Shown here: positions 19,128 to 29,178 of the stretch, piece after piece
Layout: each line of letters begins with the position of its first letter
Numbering within the stretch: position 1 is the stretch's first letter
The notes under the pieces: generated by a model
Database searches by the model: none
What the model was told of the DNA's origin: nothing
The model's input: only the letters and a program-made list of their open reading frames with translations
Assembly: GCF_024505055.1 (NCBI RefSeq)
Contig: NZ_JANIBL010000038.1
Location: forward strand, 1 to 46,038
Origin: Methylomonas rosea
GTDB taxonomy: Bacteria; Pseudomonadota; Gammaproteobacteria; Methylococcales; Methylomonadaceae
DNA: 46,038 nt
Reading direction: 5' to 3'
Made by a program: the position numbers and the translations under genes

Positions 19128-20384
19128 CTACAGTTGGCGGCAGCGATAGCCGTAATAAGCGATATACAAGTAGCAAAGAAATGGGATAAAAAATGCGTGC
19201 TGAATGCCGATGTGATCGGCAAACGCGCCTTGCAACAGCGGTAAAACAGCCCCGCCGACGATAGCGGCGCAGAGAATGCCGGAGCCTTGACCGGTATGGC
19301 TGCCCAAGCCAGTCAAGGCCAGTGAAAAGATGGTGGGAAACATGATGGAGTTGCACAAGCCCACCGCCAGGATGGTAAGCATAGCCAGCGTACCGCTGCC
19401 CAACATCGTCGCCAACACCAAACCCGCCGCCGCCAAGGCATTGAACGCCAGCACCTTGCCGGGATGGATTTTCTGCATCACCGCCGACCCGATAAACCGG
19501 CCGACCATGGCCCCGCCCCAATAAAACGAAACGTATTTGCCGGCATCTTGCTCAGCCAAACCGGCGATATCCGGCTCACCTAGAAAGTTAACCAGAAAGC
19601 TGCCAATCGACACTTCGCCGCCGACGTAGACAAAAATTGCCACCGCGCCTAACACCAGATGCGAATATTGCCAGGCACTGCCGCCCTCTTCGTGCGCATC
19701 ACCAGCCTCGGCTTGCTGGTTAATCTTCGGCAACTTAAGCATTGCAAAGACTGCGGCCATGAAAAACAATACCGCCGCGAGACCTAAATACGGATTTTGC
19801 ACCGCCGCCGCTTCCGCCGTTTGATAAGCCGACAATTGCTCAGCGTCCAGCAGTTTTATCTCCTCGGCGCTTTTTACCGCATTCGACAAAATAAACAACG
19901 CGCCAAAATACGGCGCCAGCGTGGTTCCCAAGGAATTGAAGGCCTGAGTCAAAGTCAAGCGGCTGGATGCGGTGTGCGGATCGCCTAATACCGTCACATA
20001 AGGATTGGCGGACACCTGCAACAAGGTAATCCCAGACGCCAACACAAAAAACGCGCCCAAAAACAAAGGATAGGAATGTAGACCCGCAGCCGGATAAAAC
20101 AGTAAACAACCGCAACCGGCAATCGCCAAGCCAACGATGATGCCGCCCTTGTAATCGATTTTTTCCACCAGATAACCGCTAGGCACCGACATCAAAAAAT
20201 AGGCCGTGAAGAAACAAAACTGGATCAACATCGCCTGGGTGTAGCTCAACGTAAACACCGCCTTCAAGTGCGGAATCAGAATGTCGTTAAGACACGTGAT
20301 AAAGCCCCAAATGAAAAACAGCGAGGTCAGAATGCTTAACGAGCCCGCATACGATGGTTTACCCTGGTTTTGTTGATCCGGCAT
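19128..20384 (-). CDS. Sugar:H+ symporter, FucP/GluP-type MFS
   Basis: This 418-residue inner-membrane protein has about twelve hydrophobic segments. The start [19 protein letters not shown] and the [12 protein letters not shown] segment are hallmarks of the fucose/glucose-galactose subgroup of the major facilitator superfamily. It lies 21 bp downstream of the beta-glucosidase gene, so glucose or galactose freed in the periplasm is the likely substrate. Its ATG is at 20384. Substrate specificity within the subgroup cannot be read from sequence alone. Confidence 0.88.
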   Translation of the reverse strand: MPDQQNQGKPSYAGSLSILTSLFFIWGFITCLNDILIPHLKAVFTLSYTQAMLIQFCFFTAYFLMSVPSGYLVEKIDYKGGIIVGLAIAGCGCLLFYPAAGLHSYPLFLGAFFVLASGITLLQVSANPYVTVLGDPHTASSRLTLTQAFNSLGTTLAPYFGALFILSNAVKSAEEIKLLDAEQLSAYQTAEAAAVQNPYLGLAAVLFFMAAVFAMLKLPKINQQAEAGDAHEEGGSAWQYSHLVLGAVAIFVYVGGEVSIGSFLVNFLGEPDIAGLAEQDAGKYVSFYWGGAMVGRFIGSAVMQKIHPGKVLAFNALAAAGLVLATMLGSGTLAMLTILAVGLCNSIMFPTIFSLALTGLGSHTGQGSGILCAAIVGGAVLPLLQGAFADHIGIQHAFFIPFLCYLYIAYYGYRCRQL

Positions 20385-20405
20385 GAGTTAATCCCACAAA
20401 TTGAG

Positions 20406-22688
20406 TTAAGGTTTCGCGACCTGGAAACGAGCGGTTTCACTACCGACCATCACCTCAAATTCACCCGGCTCGACGATGCGTTTCATATCCACGCCGATAA
20501 AGGACATATCCTGCGGCGTTAAGCTAAATTGCAAGGTCTGCTCCGCGCCGGGTTTTAACTCGACTTTTTTAAACGCCTTTAACTGTTTCACCGGCCGCGA
20601 AACCGACGCAGCGACATCGTGCAGATACACCATCACGGTTTCCTTACCGGTAAGAGCGCCGGTATTTTTCACTTTAACCGTCACATCGATATTCTCACCC
20701 ATGGCAATGCTGTCTTTATTCAAGCGCAGATCGCTGGTCTGGAACGTGGTGTAACTCAATCCGTGGCCGAACGGATACAGCGGCCGATACTGATTGCTCT
20801 CGAAAGCCTCTATCGGCTTGTGATCGTACATCACGATATCGTTGGTATCGCGCGGATAGGAAATCGGCAATTTACCGCTGGGATTGGTATCGCCGAACAA
20901 AATATCGGCTAGCGCGGCCCCGCCTTCCATACCCGGCAAAAAGCCCAACACCACGGCCTGAGCCTTGTTAGCTATTTCGGTGATGATACGCGGCCTACCG
21001 CCGAACGTGACTAAAATCACCGGCTTGCCGATTTCGAATATCGCTCTAGCCAATTGCAACTGCACCGGGTCCAGGTGCAGGGATTCAAGATTGCCTTCGG
21101 TTTCGGTATAGGTTTTTTCGCCCAACGCCAAAATCACCACATCGTGCTGCCGCGCCTGGGTTACAGCCTGCTCGATATTGATTTCGTCGCTGAAGTTTTT
21201 CCCGCCCACATAGGTTACTTTACCGCTGGTTTTTTGCTGCAGGGCTTGTAACAAAGTTGGCTTGTCTTTAGGGTACAAATGCTCTGCGGCACCCTGCCAG
21301 GTGATGGTCCAGCCGCCATTCATCACGCTCAACAAATTCGCGGTCGGCCCGGTGACCAGAATGCTGGCCTGCTTTTTCAAGGGCAAAATATGTTGATCGT
21401 TTTTCGCCAGAATGATCGCTTCCCGCGCCGCTTGCCGGTTAGCGGCCACAGCCTCCTCAGTTACAAAATTACCTGCTACCGCTAAATCCGGCTCGCGTCT
21501 ATCAAACAACCCGCTTTGATACTTCACCCGCAAAATGCGCGTCACCGCTTCGTCGATGCGAGTCATCGGCACTTCGCCGGTTTTAGCTAGATCCAGCAGC
21601 AAGTCGTAAAACGAGTAATCGAAAGGCACCATGCTCATATCCACGCCGGCCATCACCGCCATCTTCACTGCTTCGCGCGGCGAGGCCGCCAGTTTGTCGC
21701 GGGTGTATAAACGGGATATGTCCGCCCAATCGGACACGGTAGAGCCTTTAAAGCCCATCTCGTCGCGCAAAATGGTGTTCAGGTAATGATGATTGACGTG
21801 CCCGGGAATACCGTCCACCTCGGCGGAATTGATCATCACCGTCGGCGACCCGGCTTTCACGCCGGCCTCGAAACCCGGCAGAAAATATTCGCGTAAAGCC
21901 CGCTCGCCTATCCAAGCCGGGGTTCGGTCCTTGCCGTTTAACGGATAGCTATAGCCAACATAATGTTTCAAGCAGGTCGGCGCTTTGTCGGCGTCCGCAA
22001 AGTCCTCGCCCTGATGACCATGGATATAGGCACTACCCATCGTCACCGCCAGATGCACGTCCTCACCATATGTTTCCCACAAGCGCGGCCACAGCGGTTG
22101 CCGGCCGATGTCCATCACCGGCATAAAATTCCAGTCCAATCCCGAGGCCTTCACTTCCCTAGCGGTCACTGCGCCTTCCTTGAAAGCCAGATCCGGATTA
22201 AACGTTGCCGCCATACTGATAGCTTGCGGAAACAGTACCGCGTTTTCGGTATAGGTGGCGCCATGAATCGCATCGATACCGTAGAGCACTGGAATTTTCA
22301 GCCGGCTTTTCGCGGCCACTTCACGTATCGCCTGGGTCATCCGCCGCCATTTTTCGATGGGCTGGGTTTGATTATTCGGTGTGGTGGGCGTGTTCAGTAT
22401 CGAGCCGATATGCCGATTCAATATGGCATCTTCCAGTTTGGCCTGATCAATCGGATTATCGGCCACTTCGCCGTTCACCACCGAAACCACGCTGAAATCG
22501 ATCTGGGTCATCTGCCCGACTTTTTCTTCCAGGCTCATTTGCGCCAGCAAGGCCTGAACCTGCGCTTCAACATTGTCGTTTGTTTCTTGTGCACTCACGC
22601 CGGACTCCAAGGCCACGAATAGGGAAAGAATTAAAAAAGCTGGTTTTGTTTTCAAGAGATTTATTTGGTTTGAATGATGCCCGCTCAA
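20406..22688 (-). CDS. bglX: Periplasmic beta-glucosidase, GH3
   Basis: It hydrolyses beta-glucosides or short beta-glucans in the periplasm. A signal peptide (hydrophobic stretch about residues 16-33, cleavage near VSAQ) precedes the GH3 catalytic domain. Substrate-binding Lys241/His242 are in CLKHYVGYS and the nucleophile Asp320 in GSTVSDWADI. The (alpha/beta)6 domain and a C-terminal fibronectin III-like domain complete it, 760 residues like BglX. The start at 22688 is TTG with only a loose ribosome site (GGCAGG about ten bases ahead); no ATG precedes the signal peptide, so the start is uncertain. It is followed 21 bp later by the sugar transporter. Confidence 0.9.
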   Translation of the reverse strand: MSGHHSNQINLLKTKPAFLILSLFVALESGVSAQETNDNVEAQVQALLAQMSLEEKVGQMTQIDFSVVSVVNGEVADNPIDQAKLEDAILNRHIGSILNTPTTPNNQTQPIEKWRRMTQAIREVAAKSRLKIPVLYGIDAIHGATYTENAVLFPQAISMAATFNPDLAFKEGAVTAREVKASGLDWNFMPVMDIGRQPLWPRLWETYGEDVHLAVTMGSAYIHGHQGEDFADADKAPTCLKHYVGYSYPLNGKDRTPAWIGERALREYFLPGFEAGVKAGSPTVMINSAEVDGIPGHVNHHYLNTILRDEMGFKGSTVSDWADISRLYTRDKLAASPREAVKMAVMAGVDMSMVPFDYSFYDLLLDLAKTGEVPMTRIDEAVTRILRVKYQSGLFDRREPDLAVAGNFVTEEAVAANRQAAREAIILAKNDQHILPLKKQASILVTGPTANLLSVMNGGWTITWQGAAEHLYPKDKPTLLQALQQKTSGKVTYVGGKNFSDEINIEQAVTQARQHDVVILALGEKTYTETEGNLESLHLDPVQLQLARAIFEIGKPVILVTFGGRPRIITEIANKAQAVVLGFLPGMEGGAALADILFGDTNPSGKLPISYPRDTNDIVMYDHKPIEAFESNQYRPLYPFGHGLSYTTFQTSDLRLNKDSIAMGENIDVTVKVKNTGALTGKETVMVYLHDVAASVSRPVKQLKAFKKVELKPGAEQTLQFSLTPQDMSFIGVDMKRIVEPGEFEVMVGSETARFQVAKP

Positions 22689-22893
22689 TCGATTTGTATG
22701 CCTGCCGTCCGCACGGCAAAGGTCTGCTCAAAGATAGCAAGGCGCTCGCAATTATTGTTTAAAAGAAAGCTATGGTTATGAATTTCGTCACGCTATAGAC
22801 GCACGTTAACGAAGCAGCCGGAATAGTGTATCCAGACCTGACAGCGCTGTCCCCTATTTTATGAGCAATCGCGCCATAGACAATTTAGCAAAA
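22689..22893. other. Intergenic region upstream of bglX
   Basis: 205 bp with no gene. It should hold the bglX promoter. A 12-bp perfect palindrome GACAGCGCTGTC lies at 22840-22851, which could be an operator or chance. Confidence 0.3.
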
Positions 22894-23571
22894 TCAGGCC
22901 TGGCTTGGCGTTTTACAGGACAGGTGATACACCTTGTACAGCCCGGCCTCGCCCGCAGCAAACGCTTGCGAATCCACCTCGTCTATGCGTTGCACATGAC
23001 TCAGCTCAATCACAAAATCCTTACCGTATAACGCGATGATTTCGTCGGACACATCGTCAGTCTCATTGCTAAGCGGTTCCAGTTCAAGATCCTCCGCGGT
23101 CAACAGCAAGATGGTCGCCGTTTCCGGCACGATGCGCCGTAACTGCGACACATAGTGCCCGCGAATGTCCTCGGGCAATGCGGTTAAGGCCGCGCGGTCG
23201 TAAACGGTATTAATTTGCCCTAATTCGGCGGCAGTCAGCGCAAAATAATCGCCGCACAAAATACTTAATCTGCCGCTACGCCACAGCGTAAATTTACCGA
23301 CTCGCCGCCGCACCGGCCGCAGGCGGTTTTCTTTAAAAAAGGCTTTTACCGCTACTTCGCTTAATTCGACACCGATGACCTGATGTCCTTGCCCAGCCAG
23401 CCAAAGCATATCCAGACTCTTGCCGCACAGCGGCACGAAGACCCGGCTGCCTGGGGCCGCGTTCAGGCTAGGCCAGAATTGCGCCAGCAAACTATTAACG
23501 GCAATCTGGTGAAAATCGGTACGCCGGTCGCGCCAAAACTGCAACCACAAGGTATTGTCGCGCCCGGTCAT
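22894..23571 (-). CDS. tpm: Thiopurine S-methyltransferase
   Basis: This 225-residue SAM-dependent methyltransferase has the bacterial TPMT signature. It starts LWLQFWRDRRTDFHQ and continues VFVPLCGKSLDMLWLAGQGH with VIGVELSE; YDRAALTALPEDIR follows. Bacterial members methylate thiols and also selenium or tellurium compounds, giving metalloid resistance in some species. It overlaps the upstream methyltransferase gene by four bases (ATGA), so the two are cotranscribed. Confidence 0.9.
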   Translation of the reverse strand: MTGRDNTLWLQFWRDRRTDFHQIAVNSLLAQFWPSLNAAPGSRVFVPLCGKSLDMLWLAGQGHQVIGVELSEVAVKAFFKENRLRPVRRRVGKFTLWRSGRLSILCGDYFALTAAELGQINTVYDRAALTALPEDIRGHYVSQLRRIVPETATILLLTAEDLELEPLSNETDDVSDEIIALYGKDFVIELSHVQRIDEVDSQAFAAGEAGLYKVYHLSCKTPSQA

Positions 23572-24239
23572 GCCGCTTCCCCAACTAGAGCTTGACTGAA
23601 GGTCAGAAACCGACCTTTGTAACGCTCGCCGTTTTCAGTCAGACGTTCGGCAATCCGGCTGGTACAGCCATAGCCCAAACCGGTCATTTCCCGGCAAAAT
23701 CCTACCCGATTGCCGCGATCAGGATCGACAATAATGATTTGCGCGTTCCGGGCGGCATGCCGATCAATAAAGTGCGCCAGCTGCGCAGGCTGTTGACGTT
23801 CGTATAGCACATCACTGCCTATAATCAGATCGAAGCGGCCCAATCCGGGATTGCCGGTGGCCCAATTGCCGGTTTTATATTGCAACGGCCCCAGCTTATT
23901 TAGCAGCAGATTTTCGTTAAGAAATGTCTCGCTCAAAGGATGCCAATCGCTAACGGTAATATTGCCGGCCCGACGATGAATCACCAGACTGGCCAAGCCC
24001 AAGCCGGCACCAATTTCCAGGATGCGCTTCCCCACCAAATCGAAACTATGCATGGCCAAGGCCAGCACGCGCGCTGACGGCCATACCTTCCCGAACAGCG
24101 ACCAACTGGCGGACGAAATCCCGACCGATTCGGCCTCGCCGAGCGGATCGGCATATTGCTGCAAATCGGCTAACGAGCGAATGACATAATCGAAACCGGC
24201 AACGGTGACGGTCTCGAATTTAACACGATAATCTGGCAT
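23568..24239 (-). CDS. Class I SAM-dependent methyltransferase, METTL16/21-like group
   Basis: A 223-residue protein with the SAM-binding glycine motif ILEIGAGLGLASLV near residue 93 and a DVLYE post-motif. This resembles the lysine- or nicotinamide-type methyltransferase group. No membrane segment or signal is present. It is translationally coupled to tpm. The substrate is unknown. Confidence 0.78.
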   Translation of the reverse strand: MPDYRVKFETVTVAGFDYVIRSLADLQQYADPLGEAESVGISSASWSLFGKVWPSARVLALAMHSFDLVGKRILEIGAGLGLASLVIHRRAGNITVSDWHPLSETFLNENLLLNKLGPLQYKTGNWATGNPGLGRFDLIIGSDVLYERQQPAQLAHFIDRHAARNAQIIIVDPDRGNRVGFCREMTGLGYGCTSRIAERLTENGERYKGRFLTFSQALVGEAA

Positions 24240-24527
24240 TGGGGGTTACAGCGACAAGGTTGTGTATCAGGAAAAGGTTCTGATCGAAGGGCACAACGCT
24301 TACTGAAAAGAGGCATGCAGGCCGAAAAGGCACTCGCGGAGTTGCCCAGGGCCGGGCAACTGTTTATGCAGGGTAACACATTGCTTGAGTTAGCAAGGCG
24401 GCAGCTATGATTAAGGATAACGTAATCACTGAATCTGGATCGATTCATCGCCATCCAGGCGATTTGATGGCTGTTACTTTTTTACGGCTTTGGTGGTTCC
24501 CCTAAGCCGCCAAAACTTAAATTGAGG
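24240..24527. other. Intergenic region, no gene seen
   Basis: 288 bp between the methyltransferase and RDD genes. It contains a 7-bp hairpin (GTTGCCC/GGGCAAC, 24341-24360) and a smaller one (ATCGCC/GGCGAT near 24447-24463). Neither has a U-run. No RNA gene was recognised. Confidence 0.35.
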
Positions 24528-24998
24528 CTAGTACTTCCCATCCATGAATGTCTTTGAGTTACCCGCCCTGTTTTTCGGACGAACTACCAAGGTGCCGGCG
24601 AGCTTGTCATGCCAGCCTTGCTTTCGGCTGTCGAAAGCCACCCAGAGAAGGCCAAGCCCCAGCGGGAAGGTTGACAGGTAGTAGGCAAAATAGCGGCCGA
24701 TGAATTGACCCGTGCTCGGCGGGTTGCCAGTCTTTGCATCCACAATTTTTGCGGAGATTGCCATCTTGCCCGGGGTCGCCTGCTTGGCGACCCAAAAGGC
24801 AATCACTGCCGCTGCGGGAAAAATATAGGAAACCAGTAAATCCACCGGTCCCTGGACAAAGCTTTCGCTGAACCAATATTCCTCGCCGTAAAATGCCATC
24901 AGTATCGGCAAAATAATCATAGCCATCAGGATGCTGTCGATAATCGACGCGCCGACTCGCGGCCAGAAGCCGACCAGTTCTAAGTCTTCGGGGTTCAT
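24528..24998 (-). CDS. RDD family membrane protein
   Basis: A 156-residue inner-membrane protein. It begins with FWPRVGASIIDSILM, the Arg-Asp/Asp region that names the family. It has three or four hydrophobic segments, an AKQATPGKMAISAKIVD segment and a conserved C-terminal DKLAGTLVV. Function is generally unknown; some members affect ion transport. It stands alone between two gaps. Confidence 0.85.
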   Translation of the reverse strand: MNPEDLELVGFWPRVGASIIDSILMAMIILPILMAFYGEEYWFSESFVQGPVDLLVSYIFPAAAVIAFWVAKQATPGKMAISAKIVDAKTGNPPSTGQFIGRYFAYYLSTFPLGLGLLWVAFDSRKQGWHDKLAGTLVVRPKNRAGNSKTFMDGKY

Positions 24999-25089
24999 GC
25001 CTTACTCCTTGTTGGTTTAACGGGGATAAGAAATCATAGCCTGCCCTGCTCCAATTGACGAACCTCCGTACCAACAAATCTCGCGGAAA

Positions 25090-25998
25090 TTATTCCGGAA
25101 ACAATTTATCCCGTGCATTCTCCAAAATCGCAGTCACGGCCGGATGTTTGAGTTTGCGGCGCATGGTAATCGCATAAAAACGTTCATGTACCGAGTCGAT
25201 ACGGCCGATGGCTTCCACGCCGTATTGGCTTTGGATTTCTGCTTCAACATTACTCGGCGCGACAAACAAACCCACCCCGCCACTACCGAAGGTTTTGATC
25301 AACGCGCTGTCTTCAATTTCAGCCTGGATGGCCGGACTGATGCTTTCGGCATCGAACCATTGATCCAGCGAGCGCCGTAACGAAGTATTGGCGGTCGGCA
25401 GCAAGAACGGCGCGCCGCTCAAACAGCGCGGGAAGTTTTGCCTATAGGTCACGGCCAAGGCCGGCGCACCAAACACGGTAACTCCGCATTCGCCCAGCAG
25501 ATGATTAAAGGCCTTGGCGCCACTGGTGGGTGTCAGCGGCGCATCGGACAACACTAAATCCATGCCTTGCATGGCCATGTCACTCAATAGCCGCTCGGTT
25601 TTGTCCTCGTAGCAAAGAATCTGTACCGGTTCCGGCAAGCGAAATGCCGGCTCTATCAAACGGTAAACCACCATTTTCGGTAACGCATCCGCGACGCCCA
25701 CCACCAAACGCAAGGCTCTTCCGGTCGGGCGGCCTTTTAAGGTGTTGCTTAGCTCTCTGCCCAGCGAAAAGATTTCTTCGGCATAATTAAATACCACCCG
25801 GCCGGTGTCGGTTAATGCCAGCTTACGGCCTTGTTTATAAAACAGTTTTTCGCCGATTTGCTGTTCCAGCACCGCTAATTGGCCGCTGATGGTAGGCTGC
25901 GCCAAATGCAGTTTCTCGCACGCTCGCGTGATGCTTTCTTCGCGGGCGACATTCCAGAAATAAAACAAATGTTGATAGTTGATTCGTTCCACTAGCAC
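25090..25998 (-). CDS. LysR-type regulator, NhaR-like
   Basis: A 302-residue transcription regulator. An N-terminal helix-turn-helix (residues ~8-65: YQHLFYFWNVAREESITRAC, then AQPTISGQLAVLE) is followed by a LysR substrate domain. The phrase HLFYFWNVA and the overall layout resemble NhaR, an activator that responds to sodium in enterobacteria. The start is GTG at 25998 or 25992; neither has a clear ribosome site. It is divergent from ppc, 107 bp away, so control of ppc or of itself is plausible. No Na+/H+ antiporter gene is adjacent, so the sodium role is doubtful here. Confidence 0.8.
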   Translation of the reverse strand: MLVERINYQHLFYFWNVAREESITRACEKLHLAQPTISGQLAVLEQQIGEKLFYKQGRKLALTDTGRVVFNYAEEIFSLGRELSNTLKGRPTGRALRLVVGVADALPKMVVYRLIEPAFRLPEPVQILCYEDKTERLLSDMAMQGMDLVLSDAPLTPTSGAKAFNHLLGECGVTVFGAPALAVTYRQNFPRCLSGAPFLLPTANTSLRRSLDQWFDAESISPAIQAEIEDSALIKTFGSGGVGLFVAPSNVEAEIQSQYGVEAIGRIDSVHERFYAITMRRKLKHPAVTAILENARDKLFPE

Positions 25999-26105
25999 TT
26001 AATACATAGAAATTTACGATGCTTTTATTCTAAACATTCTATTTAACAATATCAAAATGCTGCGTTAGGCTATCGACCAACCGACAATCACCGTGAGAAC
26101 TGAAT

Positions 26106-29027
26106 ATGCAAAAGCTAAAAGCGCTGCACAATGACAATATAGGCCCTGGCACAGGAACCGAACTGGCGGATTATGGCAAGTCGGCATTCGAACTGGACAA
26201 TGTAAGCGCCAGCCAAATCCTCAGCGATCGCTTAGGCGATGCTCACGGCGACGACAAAGATCTACGCAGCTCGATTCGTCTGCTCGGCTCGATATTAACA
26301 AAAGTCCTGGCTGCGCAGGCTAAGCCGGAAGTAGCCAACGCCGTCGCGCAATTGCAGCGCAAGTTTGCCAGTCTGATCAGAGAAGGCAGCGCCAACCGCC
26401 GTCGCCAATTCATGGAAATTCTGGAAGACCTGGATGCCGAAGAAATAGGCGAAGTAGTGCGGGTGTTTAACGGCTATTTCAGTCTGATCAATATCGCCGA
26501 AGAATCGCATAATCTGAATTTGCGGCGGCAAAATCAGACCGGTCGCTATTGGCCCGGCTCGTTTCACGATACGCTGATCAAATTGCGCGACAGCGGCGTC
26601 AACGCGGACAAACTACAGATTTTGCTGGACGAGATGCTGTATTTACCGGTGATGACCGCCCACCCCACCGAAGCCAAACGCCGCACCGTGAAAAGCGCCT
26701 TGCGCAACGTGTTCCTCAGCCAGGAAGCCTTGGACGATCCGCGCCTGCGCAGCCAACAGCGCAGCGAGGCCCTGGATAAACTGCAAGCACAGATTCAACT
26801 GCTGCTGAAAACAGACGAAGTGCGCGCCCGCAAACTGGGCGTGGCGGACGAAATCGATGCCGGCCTGTTTTACTTTTCCCTGTCGCTGTTTCAGGCCACC
26901 ACTTTGGTTTACCGGAACTTGCAACGTTCACTTAGCGATGTGTTCGGCGCCGACGTTGCCAGTCAAATCCGCATCCCCAGTTTTCTGCGCTTTGGTTCGT
27001 GGATAGGCGGCGACCGTGACGGCAATCCGAATGTAAAGCCGGAAACCACCGAACTGGCTTTGCGCATGCAGGCGCAAACCATCATGCAGGAATATCTGGC
27101 ACGCCTGGATCAATTGCGCGGCCAGTTGTCGCATTCGTATGGCCTGTGTGAATTGGCGCCTGAATTTATCGACAGCCTGCACGCCGACCGCACTATGCTG
27201 GGCGCGGCGGTAGCGGACTTGGAAAAACCGTATTTGCAAGAGCCTTACCGGCACAAATTGATATTGATGAAATACCGTATGCAATGCACCTTGCATCGGG
27301 TTCAACAACAGTTGCAAGGCGAACCGGAACAAGCCAATCGCCACGCCTATGCCAGCGTCGCGGAGTTTTTACTCGATCTGCGCCTGATCGATGCATCCTT
27401 ACGCGGCCATGGCGACGCCAATATAGCCGAGTTGGAGCTAGCCGATTTGATCAGACTGGCCGATGTATTTGACTTTCACCTGATGCAACTCGACGTTCGG
27501 CAGGAATCGACTCGTCACAGTGAAGCCGTCGCGGAAATTCTGACCGCGGCACTGAACATCGATTATCTGGCGCTGGACGAAGCACAGCGCATCGCATTGT
27601 TAGCCGAGGCTATCGCCGCACCGGGCGGTTTGATGTTCGACGCCGCCGCGCTGACGCCAGCCAATCGCGAAACGCTGGAATTATTTACGGTGATGGCGAA
27701 AATGCGCCGGGAAATCGGCCCGAACTGTTTTGGAAAATACGTGATTTCCATGACCCACGCCGCCAGCCATGTCTTGGAAGTGTTGTTGCTGGCGGCGCAA
27801 GCCGGCTTGGTCGGCAAAATTGGCGGGCATTGGCATTGTCATATCGGCGTCAGCCCCCTGTTCGAAACTATCGACGATTTAAACCGCATTTCCGAGGTGC
27901 TGACCCAGCTATTCGATACCGATTGCTATCGGGAGTTGTTGCGTGTCAGCGATGACCGCCAGGAAATCATGCTGGGCTATTCCGACTCCTGCAAGGATGG
28001 CGGCATCCTGGCCTCGGCCTGGGGCTTATCGCGCGCGCAACGGGAAATCATCGCCATCAGCGAGCGTTACGGTTTGAAATGCCGATTATTTCACGGCCGT
28101 GGCGGCACCGTCGGTCGCGGCGGCGGTCCGACTCACGAAGCGATCCTGGCGCAGCCACCCGATACCGTGCGCGGCCAGATCAAATTTACCGAGCAAGGCG
28201 AAGTGCTGTTTTATCGGTATAACAATATGGAAACCGCAGTCTACGAATTGACCATGGGCGTTACCGGCTTGCTTAAAGCCAGCGTCAGCCTGGTGCAAGC
28301 CATACCGGCGGATCGCGCGGAAGATTTGACGGTGATGGACGAATTGGCGAGGATAGGTGAGCAAAGTTATCGTGACTTAACCGAACGCACACCCGGCTTT
28401 TTGGATTATTTCTACGAAGCCACGCCGGTAGGCGAAATCGGCGGCTTGAACATTGGTTCGCGGCCTTCGCATCGCAAAAAACTGGATCGCTCGAAAAACT
28501 CGGTGCGCGCTATTGCCTGGGTGTTCGCCTGGGCCCAATCACGGCAGACTTTTCCGGCTTGGTACGGCATCGGTTTCAGCCTGGCCAGCTGGTGCGCCGG
28601 CAAACCGGAGCGCCTGGAAACGTTGCGCAGGATGTATAACGACTGGCCGTTTTTCCGCAATCTGCTCAGCAACGCGCAAATGGCGCTGAGTAAATCCGAC
28701 ATGAACATTGCCCGCGAATACGCGCAATTGTGCGCCGATCCGGAAACCGGCAAGCGCGTTTACAACCTGATAGCCGGCGAGCACCAGCGCTGCGTGGAGT
28801 GGATCTTGGAGATAACCAACGCAGACCGCTTGCTCGCGGAAAACCCGGCACTCGCAGCGTCCTTGCAACGCCGCGACGCTTACCTGGGGCCGCTGAATTA
28901 CCTGCAAGTATTTTTGATCCGGCGGCTGAGGGAGATTAATACCGAGAATGCCGCAGAAAGCCCATGGATGAAACCCTTGTTGCGCAGTATTAATGCCATT
29001 GCCGCGGGCATGCGCAATACAGGTTGA
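26106..29027 (+). CDS. ppc: Phosphoenolpyruvate carboxylase
   Basis: It makes oxaloacetate from phosphoenolpyruvate and bicarbonate, an anaplerotic reaction. It has 973 residues, longer than the ~883 of E. coli. Catalytic motifs are TAHPTEAKRRT near 185, IGGDRDGNPNV near 301, GYSDSCKDGG near 622 and FHGRGGTVGRGGGPTHEA near 662. The C-terminus ends MRNTG, the usual buried tail. An intrinsic-type terminator follows at 29117-29151. The divergent LysR gene is a candidate regulator. In a C1-utilising organism this enzyme also fixes carbon dioxide for growth (inference). Confidence 0.96.
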   Translation: MQKLKALHNDNIGPGTGTELADYGKSAFELDNVSASQILSDRLGDAHGDDKDLRSSIRLLGSILTKVLAAQAKPEVANAVAQLQRKFASLIREGSANRRRQFMEILEDLDAEEIGEVVRVFNGYFSLINIAEESHNLNLRRQNQTGRYWPGSFHDTLIKLRDSGVNADKLQILLDEMLYLPVMTAHPTEAKRRTVKSALRNVFLSQEALDDPRLRSQQRSEALDKLQAQIQLLLKTDEVRARKLGVADEIDAGLFYFSLSLFQATTLVYRNLQRSLSDVFGADVASQIRIPSFLRFGSWIGGDRDGNPNVKPETTELALRMQAQTIMQEYLARLDQLRGQLSHSYGLCELAPEFIDSLHADRTMLGAAVADLEKPYLQEPYRHKLILMKYRMQCTLHRVQQQLQGEPEQANRHAYASVAEFLLDLRLIDASLRGHGDANIAELELADLIRLADVFDFHLMQLDVRQESTRHSEAVAEILTAALNIDYLALDEAQRIALLAEAIAAPGGLMFDAAALTPANRETLELFTVMAKMRREIGPNCFGKYVISMTHAASHVLEVLLLAAQAGLVGKIGGHWHCHIGVSPLFETIDDLNRISEVLTQLFDTDCYRELLRVSDDRQEIMLGYSDSCKDGGILASAWGLSRAQREIIAISERYGLKCRLFHGRGGTVGRGGGPTHEAILAQPPDTVRGQIKFTEQGEVLFYRYNNMETAVYELTMGVTGLLKASVSLVQAIPADRAEDLTVMDELARIGEQSYRDLTERTPGFLDYFYEATPVGEIGGLNIGSRPSHRKKLDRSKNSVRAIAWVFAWAQSRQTFPAWYGIGFSLASWCAGKPERLETLRRMYNDWPFFRNLLSNAQMALSKSDMNIAREYAQLCADPETGKRVYNLIAGEHQRCVEWILEITNADRLLAENPALAASLQRRDAYLGPLNYLQVFLIRRLREINTENAAESPWMKPLLRSINAIAAGMRNTG

Positions 29028-29116
29028 GACTTAAAAAGCAAAGCCAGTCCAGTGGAGAGAATTTAGTTTATTTGTAAACTAATTGTATTGTAACCAAGAC
29101 ATCGTATAACGAATGC

Positions 29117-29151
29117 GCCCTTCTCCCCTCAACGGTGAGAAGGGGCTTTTT
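29117..29151 (+). terminator. Rho-independent terminator after ppc
   Basis: GCCCTTCTC pairs with GAGAAGGGGC (one bulge) around a loop of about eleven bases, followed by TTTTT. It lies 90 bp after the ppc stop and before the next ribosome site. Confidence 0.75.
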
Positions 29152-29178
29152 CGGCAGACTCTAAAAGGGAGGAGAACC

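Noticed and set aside
22840..22851. GACAGCGCTGTC palindrome
   Set aside because: A single 12-bp palindrome without a partner site or clear promoter; may be chance.
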